NCBI GenBank assembly: GCA_934047225.1
Contig: CAKOHE010000107.1
Span: 1,178,001 to 1,242,000 of the forward strand
Reading direction: 5' to 3'
Length of the DNA stretch: 64,000 bases
Source: Ypsolopha sequella
Lineage: Eukaryota > Arthropoda > Insecta > Lepidoptera > Ypsolophidae
Within the stretch, counting starts at the first letter, position 1. The number at the start of each line of letters is the position of its first letter. This document shows positions 1 to 9,409 of the stretch, piece by piece. A program made the position numbers and the translations under genes. Under the pieces are notes generated by a model that saw nothing but the letters and a program-made list of their open reading frames with translations, ran no database searches and was not told the DNA's origin.

Positions 1-1
1 T

Positions 2-526
2 ACGAACATCGAGTGGGCCGACTCGGTTAAGTACCTGGGATGCCACATAGATCGCCGGCTACGCATGGGGCCTCAGGTTGATCACGCCGTCCGCCAAACC
101 AAGGCGGCAAGGGCGCTCCTGAGGCCCGTGCTAACATCAAGACTTCCACTTCGGACCAAGACGATGATCTACAAGACGTACCTGCGCTCCCGCCTTACTT
201 ATGCGGCGCCTGCGTGGTACGGCTTGGCATCTGCGACCAACCGGCAGAGACTCCAGGCGCAACAAAACATTGCCCTGCGTGCAATCACCGGCGCACACTA
301 CCTAACGAGGAACACGACCATCGCAACGGATCTGGGGGTTGAGAGCGTTGAAGAGTTCGTGCGCCGTTTGGCCCGTGTCATCTATGACCGGGCCGACAAC
401 GGCCCGCACGAGCATCTCCGTGTACTCGCCCCCACGTACGACAGATCCCCCACCGGACAACCCTACCCTCGAGAGCTGCTGCGTGAGTCATCCGCGAGCA
501 GCTCAGAAGAAGATGTCGGAGATTGA
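2..526 (+). CDS. Jockey-type LINE ORF2, C-terminal end (partial)
   Basis: The frame is open from base 2 to the stop at 524-526 and enters from outside the window, so the start is missing. About 174 residues remain. They contain the post-RT block [10 protein letters not shown], followed by the [11 protein letters not shown] and [10 protein letters not shown] motifs that are typical of the C-terminal region after the RT thumb in Jockey-clade non-LTR retrotransposons. The catalytic RT motifs would lie upstream, outside the window. No frameshift or stop is seen in this part. The GC-rich coding sequence contrasts with the AT-rich flank. The 3' UTR probably runs on through the 57-bp tandem repeat to about position 1300. 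Assignment to the Jockey group is from family knowledge; the LINE assignment itself is firm. Confidence 0.85.
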   Translation, partial: TNIEWADSVKYLGCHIDRRLRMGPQVDHAVRQTKAARALLRPVLTSRLPLRTKTMIYKTYLRSRLTYAAPAWYGLASATNRQRLQAQQNIALRAITGAHYLTRNTTIATDLGVESVEEFVRRLARVIYDRADNGPHEHLRVLAPTYDRSPTGQPYPRELLRESSASSSEEDVGD

Positions 527-776
527 AGACGGACTGGGCTGCCGGTGACGTTACCACCGGCAGTCATGAAAAGGGAGTGGAACTGCCGGTCGTACAGCCG
601 GCGGCCCGTCACGACGCGATCTCCGACATGCCGCCAACCATCATATTGGCGGCCCCCCCCGGACCCGCGGGTTGAAGCCCGCGGAGTTGAAGCCCGGGCA
701 AAGATGTATACATCACGGCCCGTACCTTCGACCGCCCTTCGGGCGGCCGAAGACGACCCACGTATCGCACCACCGC

Positions 777-1085
777 CTCTCAGGCCTTCGCGCCCGCCTC
801 GAGCACCACCGCCTCTCGGGCCTCCGCGCCCGCCACGGCCTCTCCCGCGCCCGCCTCGAGCACCACCGCCTCTCGGGCCTCCGCGCCCGCCACGGCCTCT
901 CCCGCGCCCGCCTCGAGCACCACCGCCTCTCGGGCCTCCGCGCCCGCCACGGCCTCTCCCGCGCCCGCCTCGAGCACCACCGCCTCTCAGGCCTCCGCGC
1001 CCGCCACGGCCTCTCCCGCGCCCGCCTCGAGCACCACCGCCTCTCGGGCCTCCGGGCCCGCCTCGAGCACCACCGCCCCGCGGGA
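777..1085. repeat. 57-bp GC-rich tandem repeat in LINE 3' region
   Basis: A 57-bp unit starting GAGCACCACCGCCTCTCGGG recurs at 801, 858, 915 and 972. A shortened copy follows at 1029 and a further partial one near 1063. Because 57 is divisible by three, both strands show long proline- or glycine-rich reading frames, which I do not regard as genes. The array lies between the LINE stop codon and the candidate 3' end near 1300, so it is most simply an array inside the LINE 3' UTR. Confidence 0.85.
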
Positions 1086-1167
1086 AGCCATCGCGTTTAC
1101 CGCGGCCTCTCGGCGCATCATCGATGAGCAAAGTCTCCAGCGGTAGACTGTCAGGGAGGATGTAATA

Positions 1168-1293
1168 TCTAATATCGTTTCCTCTGATACTGAGCGTCTC
1201 CAGTTGAATAGGTTCACGGTTCTTCAAAGTGAAAGGAAGAAGATGGGGGAGGCCTTTGCCCAACAATGGGATGAACTATACCTAGTTACCTAA
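1168..1293 (+). other. LINE-type 3' tail with GEAFAQQW motif
   Basis: A short open stretch ends in [16 protein letters not shown] and a TAA at 1291-1293, followed by AATAAAG. The GEAFAQQW block resembles the GEAYVQQW end of the RTE-like fragment at 31171-31347. It may be the true 3' terminus of the LINE at the left edge, or a separate short fragment. No start codon or protein family can be assigned with confidence. Confidence 0.4.
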
Positions 1294-2225
1294 ATAAAGT
1301 GAATGATAAGTGAATTAAGTCTTTATTTTACACAAATGACATTTTCATGCAATCTTATTATATTATATATATATTATATATATTAAATCTTTTACTGAGT
1401 GGTGATAATTATAATTTATTTTTAAGTTTAACCTCTGACATGTTATTCTTAATTTTATTGTTATAATTGTTTTTAAACATGTCGGTCTGTATTAAAATCT
1501 ATAGTTTGGCTTAATATAATATAATATAATAGACCAAGTATTATATGGTATAGAGGTTATCCAAGTAAGGATTTTTTTTTTTATTTGCGCAATGAAACTT
1601 TCATTGAGATGTTATTCAGCATGATCAATACAATAGATCACTCGCATTTGGTTTCATTTCGGAATAATATTTGTTTTACCTGACTGAAAACATAGTGTGG
1701 GAATTAGCGTCAGAGATTAGGATGGTAGGAACTAGGAAATAAAACAATATGTACTTATTTTAAAGTAGGTATATGACGTAACATTTATTGATTAGTTTAA
1801 ATTAATAGGTACATACAGTAACATGACTTTTTTTTCTTTGGCAGCAGAACACTGCATTTATACGTACTATCTACTAATTACCACAATTCTTACAAGTACT
1901 GTCCAATAGAATGAGCAATTTGTCAGGTTCTATACCTACTTAGCTATACATACAGTCCACAATCGATGTGTTATTTTTTTAAACTAGTAGCAAATAAATC
2001 GTCCTAAAGAGCACTCGTGTTTTCATCAAAAAAGACACCTTCCCGTAATAGTGAACCTTATCGCGTAGACAAGTACCAATTAAACATACATACTATATAT
2101 TTTACTTCTACAATAAAATCGGTTTTAGATAATTAGATTTGTTTATTTCCATCACAAATTAAAACTAAATAGTTGCATGATTTGATAGTAGTTTAAAAAC
2201 GTCCAGTTAAGGGCCTTACTATCGC
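1294..2225. other. AT-rich interval, no gene seen
   Basis: Only low-complexity AT runs are visible, such as TATATATATTATATATATT near 1365 and an ATAATATAATATAAT run near 1515. No supported reading frame, terminal repeat or RNA gene was found. Confidence 0.6.
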
Positions 2226-2474
2226 CAAATGGGTACTTTCTAAAGCCTACTCCTCGTTTACGGCCAAACCAAAAATAATGAAAAAATGTATTATGAATAA
2301 TCAGCTCTTATACAACGTAAGCAACATTTTTCTATTTCATACCACCAAAACTTCTACATGAAAAAAATTATTAACTAAATGGTGTTTTGTGGCTTGAATT
2401 CCCTACTGCTCCCAATTGGCTAGGCTGATTGAATTCATTTATGCTTTGATAAATAGATAAACTTGATAGCTATA
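2226..2474 (+). repeat. dispersed repeat, copy 1 (partner at 21899-22133)
   Basis: This stretch aligns by eye with 21899-22133 in the same orientation. Shared blocks include AAATGGGTACTTTCTAAAGC, the CTTCTAcATGAAAAA block and TGGTGTTTTGTGGCTTGA. The copies are clearly diverged, with scattered substitutions and small indels. I could not see terminal inverted repeats or a coding region, so the class is unknown; a SINE- or MITE-like non-autonomous element is possible. Confidence 0.7.
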
Positions 2475-3217
2475 AACATAACATAGGATTAGTCAATCGA
2501 ACAATCACGTCCAAGTGAAAAGTATAATTTTCTCCTATTTCGCCCTTTCAAGGACGCAGTGAGCGTCGTAACAGCCACTATGCATTGCGTGCTGATATGA
2601 ACGTTATTTCAATGTCGTTTCCGTTGATATTCGTACTGAAAAATGTTCAGAAAATGATTGAAAAACAAACAAATGGAACCTTTGGGACAACCTTCACAAG
2701 TAGTGGTTTATGTAAGTGGACAAGCAATGCCAACAACTGCTAGTACCTTTCCGCTAGGAGTGTTTTACAGAGATTCTAAGTATCTTGTGGAATGTTTCAT
2801 CATTATATTTATTTTCTTCGGTGAAATAAATGCATGAACAGAATTGAGCCAGTGACCATAAGTTTATGCGATAATGTTACTTGGAAAACAATTTTGGAGA
2901 TACACAACAAATAAGGATATTGACTAGAAGCTACAATTTAATATATAATGTGAACGCACATGACATAAGACTGAAAAAGATAAATGAAAATTCAATAACA
3001 AAGAGGGAGAGCACGATATCATACTTTCAGGGTTTATTTTCAGGAAATTATTTTCAGTTTGTTTTGTTGAAGTACTGCCAAGGAGGGTTACAGCTGTAAA
3101 TTGTATGATGGTTGTTTAATCACAACAAAATACAAATATGGGAAACAGGATTTGAAAAATGTGTAAATCAATGTGAAACCGACCAGGCGACACGGTGGTA
3201 TGGGTATATGTTTAATT
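2475..3217. other. AT-rich interval, no gene seen
   Basis: Contains only short reading frames (for example 2881-3099, 72 codons) with no recognisable motif. It is the left flank of the BEL-A insertion, and its last five bases, GCCTA (3218-3222 just beyond), are the target duplication. Confidence 0.5.
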
Positions 3218-3222
3218 GCCTA

Positions 3223-3908
3223 TGTTCAGAATAAAATGTATATTTCGGAACGTATCCATCAATGGTCTATATATTTTGTCTATGGACTTGGAGCTGTCAA
3301 AAACGAGGGACGTGGAATTTTCTTGGTATAGATCGCGGACGATTTTAATATGTGTTATTAAGGGCTTAATAGTGGGGAAATCGGTGCGGACACCGTAAAG
3401 AACATTAGTTATTCAAGATATAATGTTATTTTGGCGTGAAGGCCACTTTTTGGTGAATTTCCTATGTGTGTGTGACATAACCTGTGTCCACGCGGCTTCC
3501 GACAAGTGGACTTGTTAATTACTATTTCTGGTTCGGATGCATCCTGGGGTAGGAGGTTTGTGTTTAGATTCATCGTGGAAGGTGATCTACGTGTCACGGC
3601 ACCGGAACACTTTGGACTCCGCAGCGAAAGGACTTCATGCGAGGATCAGTGGATGACGTCATCATACAACTGTCTGGTAGGACATTTTATATTAAATATT
3701 AGAATATAAGATACTTGTATACTATAAATCTGGGACAGCTATGGGCCCCTGCTCCAGCTGCAAGTATCACCCTTTAGCATACAATTAGTGGTGTCTGAGC
3801 GTGGTTATGGAATCCTCGCACCAGTGACGCAGATGCCCGTCACTAGTCAGTATTACCACTTTTTGTAAGCTACAATTTGTGGTAGCAACGAGCGTCCTTT
3901 ACCACACA
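3223..3908 (+). repeat. BEL-A 5' LTR (686 bp)
   Basis: It starts TGTTCAGAATAAAATG after the target duplication GCCTA and ends TTTACCACACA. By eye it matches the 3' LTR base for base, except for four transitions within the last 13 or so bases (GTCCTTTACCACACA here, ATTTTTTACCATACA there). It contains an early AATAAA at about 3231. The LTR would supply promoter and poly(A) functions. Confidence 0.93.
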
Positions 3909-4556
3909 ATCTTTGGTAACCAGAGTGTGGTTAATCCACCTAATCTACCTTTGGTTTATATACATATGAACAGCGGAACTGGGCGGCCCCAGTGTCATTG
4001 AACTGTTAACATAGCTAGGCTTTACATGGTTGTAATGTACATGTTATGGATGTAGCAATTACATTGGATATGTTTAGTGCTTTGAGTAGATAATTGATTA
4101 CCGGAGGGTACCACATTGATGTGGTTCAGTAATATCAGTATAATTTGATAGTTTAGTACATATCAGGTGTTCTTGTACTACAATAACATAATCATATAAC
4201 GGTTTATATTATAGATTGGAAATCAACTTGTAAGCTAATATACGGTTATCTTGGCTTGAATTTATGTACTTACAAGTATGTATACAGTTGCATAGTGGAA
4301 TGTGCATTCGGGTTTGTGTGTATTGTATACACCAAATATAATTTAAATTTGGTAATGTTGTAATAGGTAGGTAACCTATTTGTTTGTTTGTATTACCGGG
4401 ACGGTACACTACATAGTATTGTAATTGGGAAGTACATTTGCTAATTAAATTATATTTATAGATAGGGTATCTATTGAGCACTGCTTCTGTATTTTGTGCC
4501 TTGTCAGGGTGTTTGCTAAATAGTTTTTATTTATACATTTCCCGGTTTGTTGCGGC
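3909..4556 (+). other. BEL-A leader with candidate primer-binding site
   Basis: This is the untranslated leader between the 5' LTR and the gag start. Five bases after the LTR comes TGGTAACCAGAGTGTGG (from 3914), which starts with the TGG expected of a tRNA 3'-CCA primer site. I could not match it to a particular tRNA from memory, so the primer site is tentative. A 90-codon antisense frame (4209-4481) has no family features. Confidence 0.5.
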
Positions 4557-5847
4557 ATGATGTCCAAGTCTTACAAGGCTGCGTTGGCGAAAGAGCTCCG
4601 TTGGTTTACAACCGTCCAGGGATTGCTTTCTCGTTCGGATCGCGACAATGCAATCCTGGAGAGAGCCGAGCGGATGCATCAGCGGCTGGCTGACGCAGAG
4701 GCGGCTGTGGCAGCACTGCAGGAAAGTGACGGGCCTATGGATAGGTATGTTACTGATTTAGCCCAGATAATGGAAATTTATGATGATGTAACTGAGGCGG
4801 CCTCCATGATCAAAAAGCGACAATCGGGCAGCCCGGTTGTTAGCGCACCTAGACCAACAGATGGCGCCACTGGTAAGATGCTGGTTATAAAGTCAAATAT
4901 TGTTGCTGATCTAAAGAGGCAAAATTCAGGAGGTCCTGTAGTTGTCACGCCTCAACCGGTAGATGGCGTGTCTAGTAGTTTGGCTAATTTAAAACTAAAT
5001 AAATTCAATGGGAAAATGGAAGAATGGGTTTCATATAGGAATATGTTTACGTCATTAATAAATTCTAGGGTAGATTTATCAAAGGGGCAAAAGATGGCAT
5101 ATTTGATGTCAACATTGGAGGGCGAAGCAAGGTTGCTCATCCAGCACCTCAGGGTAGAGGATGATCATTATGATATAGCGTGGGGCTTATTAAATGATAG
5201 GTATCAGAACATGCGCTTATTGGCGGATGCGCATGCGTCTCAATTGTTGACGTTACCTAGGGTAACCGACTGGGCACAGCTGAGGCAGCAATTACTAACT
5301 CCGGTCACTGTGGCGTGTAATGCCCTTAGAACATTAGGTTTACCGGTGGACGAGTGGTCGTTTTTACTCGTTCACATTATTTTAGGTAGGTTGCCTAATG
5401 ACGTGAGGTCACGTTTTGAGCGGGTGTCCGCAGAAAAAGATGGCAGCACTGTGCCTAAATTTACGGACTTAATTAAGTTTATTGAATATGAAGCTAGGGT
5501 AGCAGAAACATCACAAGCGGACTTGGCGCCATCTGGGGCGCAATCACTTTCGTCTGCTGGCTCATTGGAATGTGGGGAGCCCAGACAACTGCAGCAGTCG
5601 CGGGGACGCGATATGACGCGTTTAGCGGCGGTATCCGTGATCGAGAGGTCATTGACCTGTTATCAGTGTGGCCATACGGGGCATGACCTGCTGAGATGTC
5701 AGCAGTGGCGAAACCTGCACGTCACCGAGCGGCGACGCATAGTGAAGCGTAAGAGCCTATGTTTCGGTTGCTTGGGCAATCACTTCGAACGTGATTGTCC
5801 CGAGCCACGACGTTGCAGTGAGTGTGAGGGGCCTCACCATTTATTGT

Positions 5848-6315
5848 TGTTCACGCTATACCAGCGTGACGTCAGAATGATATGTGCATGACTAATATCG
5901 CGGCGCTACGCTGGCGCCACCTAGCGACACAATGGACTCGCGTGCTGCCAACCCGCGGTTCACTCGCTCTGTTCGGATCGACGAGCCTCTCTAGGCGCAC
6001 GCGCGCGCGCCCGCGCAGCCGACAGCTCTAAACAATAGACATTCGCGTCAGCACAAACAATATCGCGTACCTAAAGTGTAGTGTTAATACAAGTGCTGTG
6101 TACATCACTCAAACCAGGACATTCAATACATCCCTGCACAGACTCCAGCTCAACTAGCCAACAAGAAGGCTCAGCACGTCACCGCATCTCCTGTCGGCCC
6201 ATCGAGAACAACATTCCAAAGCAAGGTCAGTCAGTTTACCCACAATCTTTTTCTTATCCTGTCTACTCTCCCATTCAAATTCCATCAGCTCTGCATCCTG
6301 TGGCCAGCGGCTACA
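5848..6315 (+). repeat. BEL-B 5' LTR (468 bp)
   Basis: TGTTCACG at the left end and GGCTACA at the right. The same 468 bp recur at 8374-8841 with no difference noticed. A GCGCGCGCGC run lies near 6001. The first bases of the LTR also encode the end of the pol frame in the 3' copy. Confidence 0.95.
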
Positions 6316-7627
6316 TTTTTGGCCCTTCGAACCGTTAGAACCAGCCCCTTTTCAGCCCCTACAGTCCATTTTCAATCCAAGAAAATTTTTGGTTTATATC
6401 ACCCCCCGCCTATCCCCCGCCGGCCCGTAACTTTGTTTGAACCAGCCCCCGTCGATTTACTACAGTCCATTTTCACCCGGTTACATATTTTGCCCCCTTT
6501 CCCGGCAAAAAATATTTTGGGGTTTCGAATACCTATCGCGGGTAGATAATTAGAACCGCCGCCTGGAACATTCCATTTATCGGTTAGAACCGACCCCCCC
6601 ACGCCCCTTTACAGAATAACTCATTTTCATCGCGGTTGTAATTATTATTCGGCTCAGATAACATAAGTATATTCATTCAGCCCAATTGTTTATTACAGTC
6701 CACTATACTTCTTTATTAAACCCAAATTTTACGAGATTTTGCGAGATATTTTTTCGGTGCGAGTATTTGCTTTATTTCGTGCACATACGTAAAACCCACG
6801 TATACATAAGTTATTACGTAACGAACGTTTACGTTTACGAATTATTACGTTACCAAAGCTTGATCTGCATCATTTGATTGTCCGCTCATTTAGATCCGAT
6901 TTCTGCCAGGTAAACACATTCTTTGTTTGTTTTCGCTCTCAAAGCAGTAGGTAGATATTTTATTCTATAAATAGAATTTTCGACGACTGATGTTGTTGTT
7001 GTAAAGGTACATTCGTGTAAACAAGAGCCAACGCGTATTGTCGGCACGTGATTTCAAGGCAAATAACATAAAAGTGAACAGGTTCATCAGCCCTTTTCGA
7101 TATTTTTGTGTTGCGGTAATCTCACGTCGCAGTAATATATTGCCGGACCGTTTATTTGTGTTATTGTCTGCTTTTTTTATCCGGGTATAGCACAAATATA
7201 GTAAACAATTTTTTTTTTTTTTTTCCTCTTCTCATCTCTGATCTTGTTGTTTGTGGTACACATATAGGGTGTTCCAAGTTGGTGTATCGGCTCATATACA
7301 GGTTGTTTAAAAAAAAAAAATTTTTTTTTCTTTTTTTTTTTTCTCTTTCTCTCTCTGTCGGGTTTATTTTCCGTGTTCCGTTTGAACATGGCTTTTGTTA
7401 TTTCGGCCCGCGCAAGTTACAAGCTATCCGCACGTTGGAGTTGGTAGCGCTCAAGTTTTTAATAACTCATTTGCACATATAGACACACTCAGCTCATTTT
7501 CACTCACACATTCACTCATCAGATACACATTCAGCTCATTTTCACTCAATGAAACCAGCACTCAACGCACTCAGCACACTTATCACACACACACTCATCA
7601 CATACACACTCATTTCATTTTCACTCA
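6316..7627 (+). other. BEL-B leader, repetitive and AT-rich
   Basis: A 1.3-kb untranslated leader. The segment 6316-6610 has repeated variants of GAACC(A)GCCCC and CAGTCCATTTTCA. From about 6730 on, the sequence matches the minus strand of 63220-64000, which is the leader of BEL-E, including the TACGAGATTTTGCGAGATA block and long T and A runs near 7210-7345. From about 7485 it jumps to the CACTCA-rich stretch that in BEL-E lies between gag and pol, so gag has been deleted here. TGGCCCTTCGAAC just after the LTR could be a primer site but is not convincing. Confidence 0.75.
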
Positions 7628-8395
7628 ATGACTTCAACTCCAACAGAGAATTCTTGTTACCCCGCACAACGTGTAGTGAACGCCACTAACACACCAATTT
7701 TGTTGCCAACCGTATCACTTGAAATAGCAGACGTACATTCACTCAATCACACTCAATTTCACTCAGCACGAGCCCTGTTAGGTTTTATCTCACGTCGCGG
7801 TACTCCAGTTCTCATTCGCTCAGACTGCGGCACAAACAATGATGCAATCACTCACAAGCTCGCGAATCAGCACATAACTTGGTTCGGCGCTCTGCACGAA
7901 ATAATACTCAACTCAAGACCCCTCTGCCCGATTTTATCCGATCCTACGGACTTTGACCCTCTCACGGCCGGACATTTCATTATTGGTCGTCCGCTCACCG
8001 CTCTACCTGAGCAGTCTTTTGACGACAGACCCATATCTGCTCTTAAACGGTTTCAACTCATTCAAGCGCTCTCTCAGCGCTTTTGGACTATCTGGTCCAG
8101 ATCCTACCTCCATACCCTGCAAACCCGCTCCAAATGGCTCTCCCCTTCTTCCCCTCCTCAAGTGGGTGAACTGGTCCTCATCAAAGAGGATGACCTGCCT
8201 CCGCTCCAATGGAAGCTGGGGAGAATTCTCCGCACAATGCCTGGCAAGGATGGAGTGATCCAAGTTGTGGATCTGGACACAGCTCATGGAAATCTGCGAC
8301 GACCTGTGTTCAAGATAGCCAGGCTGCCGCTGGATTCAGCTCAAGAGGAGCCGCAGCCCCGGCCCCCCCAGGATGTTCACGCTATACCAGCGTGA
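7628..8395 (+). CDS. BEL-B protease-integrase deletion-fusion protein (255 aa)
   Basis: The first ~46 residues match the start of BEL-E pol up to the protease region (FHSARALL), stopping just before the catalytic DCG. The frame then jumps to integrase-core pieces: FISRRGTPVLIRSDCGTN (second catalytic Asp), NDAITHKLANQHITW and FGALHEI (catalytic Glu). It ends in the DUF5641-like C-terminal domain (LILNSRP region to KIARLPL). The first integrase Asp, RT and RNase H are absent. Four internal deletions relative to BEL-E all keep the frame; two lie at short direct repeats (CAAAC and CTTGGTT). The stop lies inside the 3' LTR. It cannot be a working integrase; whether the product is made or acts as an interfering protein is unknown. 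Confidence 0.8.
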   Translation: MTSTPTENSCYPAQRVVNATNTPILLPTVSLEIADVHSLNHTQFHSARALLGFISRRGTPVLIRSDCGTNNDAITHKLANQHITWFGALHEIILNSRPLCPILSDPTDFDPLTAGHFIIGRPLTALPEQSFDDRPISALKRFQLIQALSQRFWTIWSRSYLHTLQTRSKWLSPSSPPQVGELVLIKEDDLPPLQWKLGRILRTMPGKDGVIQVVDLDTAHGNLRRPVFKIARLPLDSAQEEPQPRPPQDVHAIPA

Positions 8396-8841
8396 CGTCA
8401 GAATGATATGTGCATGACTAATATCGCGGCGCTACGCTGGCGCCACCTAGCGACACAATGGACTCGCGTGCTGCCAACCCGCGGTTCACTCGCTCTGTTC
8501 GGATCGACGAGCCTCTCTAGGCGCACGCGCGCGCGCCCGCGCAGCCGACAGCTCTAAACAATAGACATTCGCGTCAGCACAAACAATATCGCGTACCTAA
8601 AGTGTAGTGTTAATACAAGTGCTGTGTACATCACTCAAACCAGGACATTCAATACATCCCTGCACAGACTCCAGCTCAACTAGCCAACAAGAAGGCTCAG
8701 CACGTCACCGCATCTCCTGTCGGCCCATCGAGAACAACATTCCAAAGCAAGGTCAGTCAGTTTACCCACAATCTTTTTCTTATCCTGTCTACTCTCCCAT
8801 TCAAATTCCATCAGCTCTGCATCCTGTGGCCAGCGGCTACA
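8374..8841 (+). repeat. BEL-B 3' LTR (468 bp)
   Basis: Identical by eye to 5848-6315. It is followed by ATTGT, the second copy of the target duplication, after which BEL-A gag coding sequence resumes. The stop codon of the 255-aa frame (8393-8395) lies within it. Confidence 0.95.
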
Positions 8842-9409
8842 ATTGTTGTGTGCCAACAGATCTGAAGCGGCTTCACCGGTCCCGCAGCGACGGAGCCCTA
8901 CGGGCGGGGGTGCTTCAGGGAGAACTCCCCCCCCCTTGGACAACGGGGGTGCGTCAGGGAGAACTTTTTCCCCCTCGGTCCAGGGAAGGCATGCTGTCGG
9001 GCAGAGCTCCCCTCCGTCGGAACGGAGGACTGCGGCGCGCGGCGCGCCCCCTCACCGGGAGTTGAGTTATGTATTTGCGCGTGGACCCGTAGGGGGCTTG
9101 CCTACGGGCTATCACACATATGGCCATGTAGTGAATTGGGCCCCTACGGGCGGGGGCCAATTGGAGTTGGCAAGGGCTAGGCCCCCCCTCCCCGCGCCGG
9201 TTTTGGTGCCAGCTGGCATGGAGCACCGTGCTCAGACGGAGTCAAGGGGTTACTCACCGCCGTACCGCGAGTACCCGCGGTTAGAGTACCACCCGCCGTA
9301 CTCAGGGAGAGTTGGAGGCTACGCTCCCCCCATGGTGGGGATGTGCACGCGCCAGCCATATTATTGCCAGTGGACTGGTCCTGCGCTCCACAGGTGGGGT
9401 AGCCTGTAA

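Larger units (their letters stand above)
5848..8841 (+). mobile_element. BEL-B: nested BEL/Pao deletion derivative (2994 bp)
   Basis: It carries two 468-bp LTRs (TGTTCACG...GGCTACA) that I read as identical, flanked by the target duplication ATTGT (5843-5847 and 8842-8846). Inside are a 1.3-kb leader and one 255-codon frame. Compared with the complete relative BEL-E (57041-64000, minus strand), it lacks all of gag, most of protease, RT and RNase H, and three further segments of integrase. It cannot be autonomous. Identical LTRs and a clean duplication make this a very recent insertion, presumably driven by the proteins of a relative. Confidence 0.95.
4557..9409 (+). pseudogene. gag: BEL-A gag, split by the BEL-B insertion
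   Basis: This is the structural (capsid/nucleocapsid) protein of a BEL/Pao element. The first part (4557-5847) encodes about 430 residues: a coiled-coil-like N-terminus (about 10-85), a DUF1759-type gag core (about 145-300, LNKFNGKMEEWVSY, TLEGEARLLI), and zinc knuckles CYQCGHTGHDLLRC (368-381) and CFGCLGNHFERDC (402-414) plus a third Cys/His cluster (420-427). BEL-B interrupts it at 5848. Coding resumes at 8847 in the same frame once one copy of the 5-bp duplication is discounted, and runs about 185 further residues to a stop at 9407-9409. That tail is rich in Gly, Pro, Ser and Arg. The ATG at 4557 follows the leader and has an adjacent second ATG. Apart from the insertion I see no frameshift. 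Confidence 0.88.

Noticed and set aside
463..1266. Gly/Arg-rich (minus) and Pro-rich (plus) frames of 200-270 codons
   Set aside because: Produced by the 57-bp GC-rich array, open in many frames at once; no motif outside the repeat.
6081..6338. An 85-codon frame starting in each BEL-B LTR (also 8607-9065)
   Set aside because: Lies within the LTR and runs into unrelated sequence after each LTR; no domain, so probably chance.
7156..7482. Frames around the poly-T/poly-A stretch (7156-7482 plus, 7177-7389 minus)
   Set aside because: They encode Phe or Lys homopolymers in the BEL-B leader; the same region in BEL-E is non-coding and not conserved in frame.
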